From AP-15 sp963812675 (lineage in GTDB: Bacteria > Pseudomonadota > Alphaproteobacteria > ATCC43930 > CGMCC-115725): 64,000 nt of DNA. The translations under genes were made by a program, and so were the position numbers. Under the pieces are notes generated by a model. It did no database searches. It had not been told where the DNA came from and saw only the letters and a list, made by a program, of their open reading frames with translations. The DNA is taken from NCBI GenBank assembly GCA_963812675.1, contig CAWEWR010000011.1, forward strand, positions 367,766-431,765, written 5' to 3'. Every line of letters starts with the position of its first letter. Within the stretch, counting starts at the first letter, position 1. Shown in pieces: positions 1-7,962 of this stretch.

Positions 1-7
1 GTTGCTC

Positions 8-334
8 CTATTGCGCGGTCGCCTCTTGCAAGTTGGTGAGCCTCATTGCCACCAGACGACGCGCCATCTGTTCAACCGAGTCGAGCGTCTCTTGCGCTTC
101 CTCCGCTTCCGATGCGCCATGTGACCGGAGCCACTCCTGCGAAATCCCCAAGTATTTTCGATAGAGCGCGTCACGTAACTCCGGGCTGGCAGTCAACACA
201 TTCGTCGCAATTCGGTCTGCCGCCAGCATCATGGCAACCACCGAGGTTATTGCCCGGTTTCGGGGAATGCGGCTAATATCCTTTCCGGGTAGCCCTCGGA
301 GGCTGGGAGACCGGACCGCCGTGTTGCTCAGCAT
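8..334 (-). CDS. hypothetical protein, 108 aa
   Basis: I do not recognise this protein. Its second half (about residues 35-108) is a plausible soluble helical domain with an acidic stretch rich in Glu and Ala (SEAEEAQETLDSVEQMARR), while the first 30 residues are basic and less convincing. A start at one of the two adjacent Met codons near residue 35 would leave a compact helical protein of about 73 residues. It is transcribed in the same direction as the next gene but 74 bases separate them. No membrane segment or signal peptide is seen. It may be a genuine small gene or a chance reading frame. Confidence 0.4.
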   Translation of the reverse strand: MLSNTAVRSPSLRGLPGKDISRIPRNRAITSVVAMMLAADRIATNVLTASPELRDALYRKYLGISQEWLRSHGASEAEEAQETLDSVEQMARRLVAMRLTNLQEATAQ

Positions 335-408
335 CTTTCTTTCGCCTCAATGACGCCCCGGTCGCGCCAGTCACGAACCCTTCGCCGTAACCCTCCTGGG
401 TCGGGTCT

Positions 409-759
409 CTAAGTCGAGCTCCCGAGCTTTTCTGCGCAGGCACTCGCAACTGCCGAATTCGGTTTCTCGGTTCCAGGGAATGTAGCCCAGCCGCCTTTCT
501 CGATGAGTGTGTGCCGGTCCCAAGATGGGGCCTTGTTGAACGCGACGAGCTTTGCTGCTGAATCGGTTTGCTGCTGGAACTTCTCGACGCAGATCGGAGC
601 CAGCGCCGCTACGACTGCGGTTTCAGCGCGCTGGCTTGCCATTTTCTCCGCGGTGCTGCCGAGTGTCCATCCGAGCGACGAAAACCCGATAACCGCGAAC
701 GCAACAGCACCGACCACTGCACCCCATACCGCTGGTTTCACCCCGGGATGGATCTTCAT
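409..759 (-). CDS. small single-span membrane protein, 116 aa
   Basis: A short basic N-terminus is followed by a clear hydrophobic segment at about residues 10-32 (VWGAVVGAVAFAVIGFSSLG), then a soluble tail of about 80 residues with two cysteines (APICVEKF and ASACAEKL), which suggests export of the tail with a possible disulfide. A G-A-rich helix followed by an Ala-rich helix with a Cys matches a common hypothetical protein shape in Hyphomicrobiales; function is unknown. The start has a good purine-rich ribosome site just upstream (AGGAGGAAATTC type, near 785). The neighbours do not suggest a pathway. Confidence 0.65.
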   Translation of the reverse strand: MKIHPGVKPAVWGAVVGAVAFAVIGFSSLGWTLGSTAEKMASQRAETAVVAALAPICVEKFQQQTDSAAKLVAFNKAPSWDRHTLIEKGGWATFPGTEKPNSAVASACAEKLGSST

Positions 760-883
760 TGCGTCACCTTGGCTTTAGGAGAATTTCCTCCTAGTTCAGA
801 TCAAGCGGAGAAACATAACGCGGAGTGAGCCGGTGACGGTAGGTTCGGAAACTACTCAGACGACACCCCCCGACTCGATTCTG

Positions 884-994
884 CGTCTTGCCTGTCACCC
901 GGAGCATCTTCTCTTGAACAGTCATCTCGAGCTCCGCCGTCGAGAACCCTGCCACAGCCATCACCAGGCGGTAGGCGTTTTCGCCAGTCTTCTG
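884..994 (-). pseudogene. Hsp20 small heat-shock protein fragment
   Basis: About 36 residues on the minus strand read KTGENAYRLVMAVAGF followed by STAELEMTVQEKMLRVTGK. This is the start of an alpha-crystallin domain of the IbpA/Hsp20 family, where ENAYRI-x-MAVAGF and L-x-V-x-G-K are typical. The N-terminal arm and the rest of the beta-sandwich, including the C-terminal IXI motif, are missing, and the surrounding frame continues into unrelated sequence. It is a remnant rather than a gene. The family match is from memory of the consensus and is strong over this short span. Confidence 0.7.
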
Positions 995-1091
995 TGATGC
1001 TGTATGAACGTTCTGCCGATTAGTCCAGGCTGGGCGCGCGATTTCGGATCGGCGCGGGGGGATCCTCTTGACCAACCGACCGCGCTCTCGG

Positions 1092-4000
1092 TCACCGGAG
1101 AGATCGCGACGCGGTGTCTGGGGAGGCGGCGAGCGCCAAGCGGATCAGCGCCGAAAGCGAATGCGAGCCGGTCTTCTTCATGACGGCAGCACGATGGTTC
1201 TCGACCGTGCGCTGGCTGATGCCGAGGTCGGTGGCAATGTTCTTGCTAGGATGGCCGGCGAGCACCAGCTCCATGATCTGGCGCTGGCGCGCGGTCAGAC
1301 CGGCGAGGCGCGTCGCTGCCGCCTCCCGCAGAGCCGACAACTTGGCCGAAGCCCCGGTGCTTTCCAGGGCGCGCTCGATGCTGGCGAACAGTTCGCCGCG
1401 GCCGATCGGCTTTTCGATAAAATCCGCAGCCCCGGCGTGCATGGCCTCGACTGCCATCGGCACGTCGCCCTGGCCGGTGATCATGATGGCAGGCAGCCGA
1501 GTTCCCTCACTCTTTAGTCGCCGCAGCAGTTGCAGCCCGCCCATGCCGGGCATCCGGGCATCGACCAGGAGGCAGCCTTCGCGGCCAGGATGATAGGCCG
1601 CGAGGAACGCCTCGGAACTGGCGTAGAGCTCGACCGTCCGGCCATCTTGCTGGAGCAGATCGCGCATTGCGTCGCGCACTGCGCTGTCATCGTCGACCAC
1701 GAAGACGGTCGGCAGTCTCGGTCCGCCGGCAGGGGCGGGCTGTCGGGTGCTCGCTTTCACCGCCGGCGGCGGCTGAGCGAGGCAGCGCCGGATCAGGTCC
1801 ATCAGCTCCTTCGCCTTCACCGGCTTGTTCAGGTGCAGATGGCCGCCCTGGGCGATCTCGCGCAAGGTGTCGGTCGAAATATCGCCGCTGAGAATGATCG
1901 CTGGGATCTCGTAACCGAGCGTCTCCCGTAGCTCGGCGACGGCCTGGAGGCCGGTCAGCCCCTTCGGCAGATTGTAATCGGCGACCAGGAGGTCCGGGCG
2001 GATCGTCCCCTGCATCGCAAATTCCAGCGCCTTTCTCCCATCCTCGGCGGTTGTCGTGTGGTGACCCTCGCCTTCGAGCAGGAGCGCGAGCATCTCGCGC
2101 ACCGAAGCGTCATCCTCGACGACCAGGATTGCGCCGCTCTGATGTGCGCCTTCCGTTGCCTCTGGCGCGACGTGACGAGGTTGCCATGCCGGCGTATCCC
2201 GTCCGAGGAGCGGAACCTCCACGGCGAAGACCGAGCCCTTGCCCGGACGAGATCGGACATCGACAGCGTGGCCCAGCAGGTCTGCCAAGCGCTCGACGAT
2301 GGCGAGACCGAGGCCAAGGCCCTTGCTGCGCTCGCGCGCCAAGTTGTCGAGCTGATGGAACTCGCCGAAAATCGCTGTGAGTTCCTCTTCGGGAATGCCG
2401 ATCCCGGTGTCCCAGACCTCGATACGCAGCTTGTCGCCGCGCCGCCGGCAGCCGAGCAGGATCTTGCCTTTATTGGTGTATTTCACCGCGTTCGAGACTA
2501 GGTTGCGGATCATCTGCTCGAGCAGGCGTGGATCGCTGCGCACACTGCGGCTGCTCGGGACGACGCGCCAGGCGAGGCCATGCGCTGCTGCGTGAAAGCT
2601 GAACTGCGTTCGCAGATGCTCGAGCACTACATCGATCGGAAAATCGACCATCTCTCGGCGGACGATCCCGGCCTCGAGCTGGTTGATGTCGAGGAGCGTG
2701 TCCAGCATGCTCGACATCGTGCTCACGGTTTCGTCGAGTCTGCCGACTAGGTTCAGCGTGGTTTCGTCCTTGACCTTCTTCGCCAACAATTCATGCAGCA
2801 GGCTGATCGTCTGCAACGGCTGGCGCAGATCATGGCTGGCGGCGGCAAGGAACCGTGACTTGCCGAGATTGGCGTGCTCGGCCTGCCCTTTGGCGGCCTC
2901 CAGCGCCCCCGCCGCATGCTTACGTTCGGTGATATCTTCGATCGCCAGGAGGATCTTCCGCGTAGCCAATGGCTCGCCGCGAATCTCCAGCGCGCTCACG
3001 AGCAGCGAACGCATTCCCCGGGGCGGCAGCTCAACGTCGATTTCATGATCCTCGACGCCTCCCTCGCCGTTCCGGAGGCGGTCGAGGAAGACGCGCAATG
3101 CCGCGAAATCGAGGCGGCCCTCATCAATCGCGTCGAGTTGCCTGCCCACGGTCTGCTCAGGCTCGACCGAAAAGATGCTATAGAAGGAGCGGCTCGCGGA
3201 GATGACGTAAAGCTCCTCGTCGAGCACGACGAGCGGCTGGCGAATGGTGTTGATGATGCTGTCGGAATAGGACCGCGCCGCCTCGATTGCCCGTTCGGCC
3301 GTCTTCCTCTCCGATATGTCGGCAAAGGTGATAACCACTCCCGCTACCTGGGTGTCCTGGGTGCGGTAGGGCAGAATGCGACGGGTGTACCATGCTCCGT
3401 TGTCGGCCTCGACCTCGCGGTTCGGCGGCACATGGCCGGCAAGAACCGCCCCGGAATCCGCGAGCAGGGCAGGGTCTTTTATGCGGCGGGCCAGGTCGGC
3501 GAGCGGCCGGCCGATGTCGGTTGCAATGACGCGGATCAGCGACTTGGCCGCCGGCGTGAAAAAGCGGATGTTGAGGTCGCTGTCCAGGAACAGCGTCGCG
3601 ACGCCTGAGCTGTCCAGGACGTTCTGCAGGTCGTTCGACGTGCTGCGCTGGCGTTCGAGCGTTTCCTGAAGCTGACTGTTGAGTGCAGTGAGCTCTTCGT
3701 TGAGCGATTGTAACTCCTCCCGCGAGGTCATCAGCTCTTCGTTGGTCGATTGGAACTCCTCGTTCGCCGACATGGCTTCTTGGTTGATCGCTTTGTGTTC
3801 CTCGTTGGCGATCTCGAGCTCGTGGATGGCGCTCTGCAGCTCCTTGCGGGTGGAATCGAGCTCCCGCTCGAGCTCTGCGGTCCGCGAGAGGTCGTTCGGC
3901 GACTCGACCGCTCGGCCCGGCTCACGCTCGGGTTCGTCGAAGAAGCTGACCAGCAGTAACTCCTCGCTGTCACTCTGCACCGGATGGACTTCGATGCGAA

Positions 4001-5843
4001 CCGCGACAGCACCGCCACCGAAGCTCGCCTGCGCGCCCGTGGCGATCGCAAGCGCATGCTCCCGGCTCGCCTGCTGGATCGCCGTCCTTAGTCTGTTGCG
4101 CAGCCCCGCGCGCGCCATGGCGAGCAGATCGCGGCTGGGCGCGCCCGAGGCCACCCGCAAATAGCGGTCGGCTGGTCCCGAGTAATACAGGCACTCGTGC
4201 TTGCGGTTGATCAGGACCGAAGCGGGCGCATAGGTCTCGAGCAGCACCCGCTGCGTGAGGTCGCGAGCGCTGATTGCTTGCGCCGACGCCGCGCTCGTCC
4301 GGCCTGGCCAAAGCGTTCGCGCGGCCCCTCCCGGGCCGATTGGAAAATCGACTTCGCCAGGCCGGCTGCGGCCGATCTGCCGATAGATCCGTTGCGCCTT
4401 GGAGATCGGCTCGAACCGGTCGTCCAGCCTGCCCACCGTCTCGGAGCTGCCGAGCATCAGAACGCCGCCCTCGCGGAGCGCGAAATGGAATAGCAGAAGG
4501 ACCTTTTCCTGCGCTTCGGGGCGCAAATAGATCAGGAGGTTACGACACGAGATCAGGTCGAGGCGCGAGAACGGCGGATCGGCCAACACATCCTGCGTCG
4601 TGAAGACCACCGTCCCGCGCAACTCTGGCACCACCCGGTAGCTGTGGTCCTCCTGTGTAAAGAAGCGGGCGAGCCGCGCCGGCGACACATCGGCTGCAAT
4701 CGCTCCCGAATAGCGTCCCTCGCGGGCGAGAGCGACCGCCTCCTCGTCGACATCGGAGGCGAAAACCTGCAGCTTGATGTTCCGTTTCGCCGCCGCGATC
4801 TCCTCGAGAAAGAGCATGGCGAGCGAATAGGTCTCCTCGCCGGTGCTGCAGCCGGCAACCCAGACCCGCAGCGGCCGGTCCAAGGAGTGCCGGTGGACGA
4901 GATCGGGTATGACCTCGTTCACCAAGAATTCGAAGGCATTCGAGTCGCGAAAGAAGCTGGTGACGTTGATCAGCAGGTCCTTGGCGAGGAGCTCGAGCTC
5001 ACCTGCATCCTGCCGCAGCCTGTCGAGATACCCACGACTGTCATCGGCACCGGCCAGCGCCCTGCGCCGCTCGATCCGGCGCAACAATGTGCCTGGCTTG
5101 TAGAGCGAGAAATCGTACGAGGTCTTGGTGCGCAGAAGATCGACAATCTCAGCTAACCGATCTGGGGCATGATCGTCCGGCGCCAGTCCCTTTCGCCGAC
5201 CGTATTTGGCGAGAATTTCGGAGATCTTGCCGACGGGGAGCACCAGATCCACCGCGCCACTCAAAATCGCGCTCCGCGGCATGCCGTCATACTCGGCGTC
5301 GTCAGGATCCTGCACGATGACGAGCCCACCCTTCTCCTTGACCGCCTTCAGCCCTAGGCTGCCGTCGCCGCCGGTTCCCGAGAGGATCACGCAGATCGCG
5401 CGTTCGCCGAGCTCTTCCGCCAACGAGCGCAGGAAGAAGTCGAACGGCAGGCGCGCGCCATGACGCTCCGACGGCTCCGAGAGTCGCAGGGCACCGCCGC
5501 GGATCGACAGATAGGCACCCGGCGGAATGAGGTAGATATGCTCGCGCTCGAGCGGCATCCCCTCCGCTGCTTGCTGTACCTTCAACGGCGTATGGCCGGC
5601 CAGCAGATCGACCATCATGCTCGCATGCGTCGGATCGAGATGCTGGATCAGAATGAACGCCATGCCAGTGCCCGCGGGGAGCACGGCGAGCAGCCTCCGG
5701 AAGGCATCGAGGCCACCCGCCGAGGCGCCGAGCCCGACGATCGGAAAGCTGTCGCGGCCGAGTGGCGAGCCGCGCCTCGGCGACGAACGCCGGCGCCGCG
5801 GTGAGCGAGCCGTTCCGGCCTGTAGCGGACCCTGTTCTGTCAT
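1092..5843 (-). CDS. CheB-CheR-PAS-hybrid histidine kinase-FixJ-type response regulator fusion, 1583 aa
   Basis: A very large cytoplasmic signalling protein with these parts in order: CheB-type methylesterase (about 34-214) with Ser in GLGASAGG, His in IQHLDP and Asp in GTGGDG; CheR-type methyltransferase (about 238-467) with the SAM-binding loop AGCSTGEE and the motif ISCRNLLIYL; a coiled coil rich in Glu, Asn and Leu (about 660-730); two PAS domains (about 731-977); a histidine kinase with phosphoacceptor motif AASHDLRQPL (near 1027) and an ATPase with DTGIGIPEEE and GLGLGLAI; a receiver (about 1234-1354, ILVVEDDAS and VADYNLP); a second receiver (about 1374-1482, VFVVDDDS and VDARMPGMGG); and a LuxR/FixJ helix-turn-helix (about 1504-1574, LTARQRQIMELVLAG). 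CheB-CheR-PAS-kinase fusions are known; carrying the DNA-binding output on the same chain is less usual. No other chemotaxis genes are nearby, so a general stress or light/redox response is more likely than motility. The promoter region upstream holds a DUF3489 remnant. Confidence 0.93.
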   Translation of the reverse strand: MTEQGPLQAGTARSPRRRRSSPRRGSPLGRDSFPIVGLGASAGGLDAFRRLLAVLPAGTGMAFILIQHLDPTHASMMVDLLAGHTPLKVQQAAEGMPLEREHIYLIPPGAYLSIRGGALRLSEPSERHGARLPFDFFLRSLAEELGERAICVILSGTGGDGSLGLKAVKEKGGLVIVQDPDDAEYDGMPRSAILSGAVDLVLPVGKISEILAKYGRRKGLAPDDHAPDRLAEIVDLLRTKTSYDFSLYKPGTLLRRIERRRALAGADDSRGYLDRLRQDAGELELLAKDLLINVTSFFRDSNAFEFLVNEVIPDLVHRHSLDRPLRVWVAGCSTGEETYSLAMLFLEEIAAAKRNIKLQVFASDVDEEAVALAREGRYSGAIAADVSPARLARFFTQEDHSYRVVPELRGTVVFTTQDVLADPPFSRLDLISCRNLLIYLRPEAQEKVLLLFHFALREGGVLMLGSSETVGRLDDRFEPISKAQRIYRQIGRSRPGEVDFPIGPGGAARTLWPGRTSAASAQAISARDLTQRVLLETYAPASVLINRKHECLYYSGPADRYLRVASGAPSRDLLAMARAGLRNRLRTAIQQASREHALAIATGAQASFGGGAVAVRIEVHPVQSDSEELLLVSFFDEPEREPGRAVESPNDLSRTAELERELDSTRKELQSAIHELEIANEEHKAINQEAMSANEEFQSTNEELMTSREELQSLNEELTALNSQLQETLERQRSTSNDLQNVLDSSGVATLFLDSDLNIRFFTPAAKSLIRVIATDIGRPLADLARRIKDPALLADSGAVLAGHVPPNREVEADNGAWYTRRILPYRTQDTQVAGVVITFADISERKTAERAIEAARSYSDSIINTIRQPLVVLDEELYVISASRSFYSIFSVEPEQTVGRQLDAIDEGRLDFAALRVFLDRLRNGEGGVEDHEIDVELPPRGMRSLLVSALEIRGEPLATRKILLAIEDITERKHAAGALEAAKGQAEHANLGKSRFLAAASHDLRQPLQTISLLHELLAKKVKDETTLNLVGRLDETVSTMSSMLDTLLDINQLEAGIVRREMVDFPIDVVLEHLRTQFSFHAAAHGLAWRVVPSSRSVRSDPRLLEQMIRNLVSNAVKYTNKGKILLGCRRRGDKLRIEVWDTGIGIPEEELTAIFGEFHQLDNLARERSKGLGLGLAIVERLADLLGHAVDVRSRPGKGSVFAVEVPLLGRDTPAWQPRHVAPEATEGAHQSGAILVVEDDASVREMLALLLEGEGHHTTTAEDGRKALEFAMQGTIRPDLLVADYNLPKGLTGLQAVAELRETLGYEIPAIILSGDISTDTLREIAQGGHLHLNKPVKAKELMDLIRRCLAQPPPAVKASTRQPAPAGGPRLPTVFVVDDDSAVRDAMRDLLQQDGRTVELYASSEAFLAAYHPGREGCLLVDARMPGMGGLQLLRRLKSEGTRLPAIMITGQGDVPMAVEAMHAGAADFIEKPIGRGELFASIERALESTGASAKLSALREAAATRLAGLTARQRQIMELVLAGHPSKNIATDLGISQRTVENHRAAVMKKTGSHSLSALIRLALAASPDTASRSLR

Positions 5844-5889
5844 GATGCGCTAATCTACCACGAAGCTCTGCATCGCTGCGACACGCGCG

Positions 5890-6045
5890 TAACCCGACAG
5901 GGCTCTCGTCCGGACACGCCTCGCACGGTGTGCCGCTGCCAGCCCGTGGCGCTCACCACCTCATTGACCGTTGCACCCTCGGCTCGACGCAGCATCGCAA
6001 TCACCGCGTCTTGCTTCGGTGGGCTCTTTGCGTCGGATCGCGGGT
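5890..6045 (-). pseudogene. DUF3489 protein remnant (third copy in window)
   Basis: The minus strand encodes KSPPKQDAVIAMLRRAEGAT, followed by VNEVVSATGWQRHTVRG, nearly identical to the winged-helix core of the two DUF3489 proteins at 10168-10638 and 49935-50405. The N-terminal half is absent, and after HTVRG the frame is lost (the expected FSGTLKKKLGL is not read), so the copy is dead. It lies directly upstream of the giant kinase gene, so the DUF3489 module has been present at this spot and decayed. Confidence 0.8.
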
Positions 6046-6080
6046 GCGGCTCGCAGCAGTCAGTTTTAAAACCCAACCGG

Positions 6081-6608
6081 CTAAGTCTCCCCGTCCACAT
6101 CGATGCTCCTGTAGGTGCCTAGAAGCCAATCCCAAAAATTATCGACTACCGCAAAATTGCAATCGCCATACCGGTGGTGGAGAAAATGGAGCTGTTGCTT
6201 TCGCCTGAACCAGGCAAATCGCCCCAACCATGATCCCGCCACGTGGTAGTGCTTATCAAAATAGAGGTGCACATAGAATGAGATCGACATCGCGGTTAGT
6301 TGAACGATGAACAAATCCAAAGGTAGGGCCAGGTAGCCGAGGCTGATGGCTAAGGTGACGGGGATCAGAAAAAACGGTGTGTTATTTGCCTCTTCGTTTA
6401 AATAATATTCAGAGACGACATGATTTCCTGAGTAATGCCTGTGGTGAATATCCAAATGATTTCTGAAGAACCTTCCTCCGATGCCGCGGTGGCCGAGATA
6501 TCGGTGGAATAACGTTTGGCCGAGCGACATCAACAGATGAGCTGTGGTGGCCGTGAGGCAGCACAGGAAAATCTCGATCGACACCGATGTCCACCAAATA
6601 CCGGGCAT
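6081..6608 (-). CDS. membrane fatty acid hydroxylase / sterol desaturase family protein, 175 aa
   Basis: An integral membrane protein with the histidine clusters of the di-iron hydroxylase superfamily: HRYLGH (about 36), HHRHY (about 55), a middle H-x3-HYH pair (about 120) and HFLHHRYGDCNFAVVD (about 141). Hydrophobic segments lie at about 8-30 and 79-115. The order and spacing fit enzymes that insert oxygen into fatty acyl, sterol or carotenoid substrates at the membrane face. It is shorter than most family members (about 250-300 aa). The start overlaps no other gene and the codon use fits the neighbourhood, although the GC content is lower than in flanking genes. The precise substrate cannot be told. 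Confidence 0.8.
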   Translation of the reverse strand: MPGIWWTSVSIEIFLCCLTATTAHLLMSLGQTLFHRYLGHRGIGGRFFRNHLDIHHRHYSGNHVVSEYYLNEEANNTPFFLIPVTLAISLGYLALPLDLFIVQLTAMSISFYVHLYFDKHYHVAGSWLGRFAWFRRKQQLHFLHHRYGDCNFAVVDNFWDWLLGTYRSIDVDGET

Positions 6609-6692
6609 AGACGGATCCCTGTTTACATGTCCGCCGGCCGTTCAGCTCAACAGCCGTTTTAGACGGTATGAGCAGTACGAGAAACAGCAGAG

Positions 6693-6982
6693 CTACGGTT
6701 TGGCCGGACCGACGTTTTTCAGCGCAAAAATTCCGCGCGGCTCGCCCGACTGTTCCTCGATCACACCGGTCCGCGCCAAATGCCGGCAAGCTCCGAGAAC
6801 GTCCCAAGGCACTTCATCAAGTCTGTCGGCGAGCTCGACAAATCCAACAGGCACACTCGCCTCAAGAGCTTCGATTACCCGTTCCGCGATGCCCGGGTCC
6901 AACTCCGGCTCGTCCCCCTCCCCTGCGTCGCCGCACCAGAGGACCCGACCACTCCAAAGAATAAAATGGCTTAAACAGCCGG
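6693..6982 (-). CDS. hypothetical acidic helical protein, possibly truncated
   Basis: About 75 residues look like real protein: an acidic start (GDAGEGDEPELDPG), then helices that resemble a winged-helix fold (IAERVIEALEASVPVGFVEL, then DRLDEVPWDVLGACRHLART), ending in GIFALKNVGPAKP. The frame continues upstream to 7205, but that part lies antisense to an SDR remnant and is basic and low in complexity, so the true gene probably begins near 6980 with a non-ATG start or has lost its 5' end. I do not recognise a family. Confidence 0.4.
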
Positions 6983-7032
6983 ATGGTTTGTCGATTGATG
7001 GGAACAGCGACCAGTAGCCTCGCCGGTAATAC

Positions 7033-7277
7033 AACCGCCAAGCGGAAAGTCGCGGTCGCCGACCTGAACCTGCGCTCATATGAGGAATTCGAGGCCGAGG
7101 CGAAGGACATGACCGGCGACAGCACGGTCGCCGAGATCGAGGCGGCGGGCGGCGTCGCCTTGGGAATCGAAGTCGATGTCCGAGACCACGAAGCGATCGA
7201 GGCAATGGTGGCTCGTGTCTTCGAGGAATGGGGCCGGATTGACGTGCTCGTGGCCAATGCAGGTGGAGGTCGTGGTG
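7033..7277 (+). pseudogene. short-chain dehydrogenase (SDR) fragment
   Basis: The plus strand encodes the middle of a Rossmann-fold SDR: VAVADLN (second strand), AEIEAAGGVALGIEVDVRD (the D-V motif that contacts adenine), then WGRIDVLVANAGGG, the NAG motif. The N-terminal glycine-rich TGxxxGIG loop and everything after the NAG motif, including the catalytic Ser and YxxxK, are missing. The piece ends in a frame that stops at 7318. It is clearly a broken gene copy. Confidence 0.8.
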
Positions 7278-7430
7278 TGAGCTATCGTCAGCCTCTTATA
7301 CGCGAAATCGACAGCTGATAGACGAGGGTCAGAAGTGAACTCCATCACGCGCCGGACGGCGGATCGGCCGCCCGGAAGATCTCAACCGTGCCTGTGCTGG
7401 TAGATTCTCCCAGGTGTTACATGACACAAG

Positions 7431-7463
7431 GCTGGAGGGAAATGGATTCGAACTTCAGGTTCC
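7431..7463 (+). repeat. T-arm-like dispersed repeat, copy 1
   Basis: A partial copy of the repeat family described in the findings: CTGGAGGGAAATGGATTCG followed by AACTTCAGGTTCC. The core is the reverse complement of a tRNA T-arm sequence. Copy 2 lies inverted 225 bases downstream. Confidence 0.6.
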
Positions 7464-7686
7464 GCGCCATGTGGGCTACGACTTCGAGACGTCGTCCAAG
7501 ACGGGGGCGATCGATCATCGGCGCGGCGGCGTTATCCGAGCAGTCTCCGGCTTGCCGGCCGCGGCAAAAGCGACCGGATCCTCGGGCGCGCGTTCGACGA
7601 GCAGCCGATCATGGCCCGAAAAATGCCGTGCCTCATACGCCGCCTGACATCGAGTGACTCAGCGTGCCAACTGACCTCCGCCATCA

Positions 7687-7742
7687 CCTGGGACCGATAG
7701 TTCGAATCTTCTTTCCTCCAGCGGACAGTCTGTCTCAGCAGT
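7687..7742 (-). repeat. T-arm-like dispersed repeat, copy 2 (inverted)
   Basis: Read on the minus strand it runs AGACTGTCCGCTGGAGGAAA then GAAGATTCGAACTATCGGTC, matching the family consensus. With copy 1 it forms an inverted pair. Confidence 0.6.
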
Positions 7743-7962
7743 GAACCCTGAGGCTATAGGCGAAAAGCCCGGCACTTTGCGGCGGTCTGCGGCTGGCTGG
7801 GGACGTGAGAAGGGACGCGCAGGCTGCGAACCGGGGCTCCTTCGCCCTTTCTCTCTGACGGGCATTGATGCAGTCCCACCTCCCGAAAGTTCTGACCGTT
7901 TGCAAACGACGCGCGGCCGCGGTGGGGCCGCGGCCTGGGGCATATCTGTCCGGAGTTGCGGT

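Noticed and set aside
2874..3608. 244-residue plus-strand frame inside the giant kinase gene
   Set aside because: Antisense to PAS/kinase coding sequence with clear domains on the minus strand; no family features.
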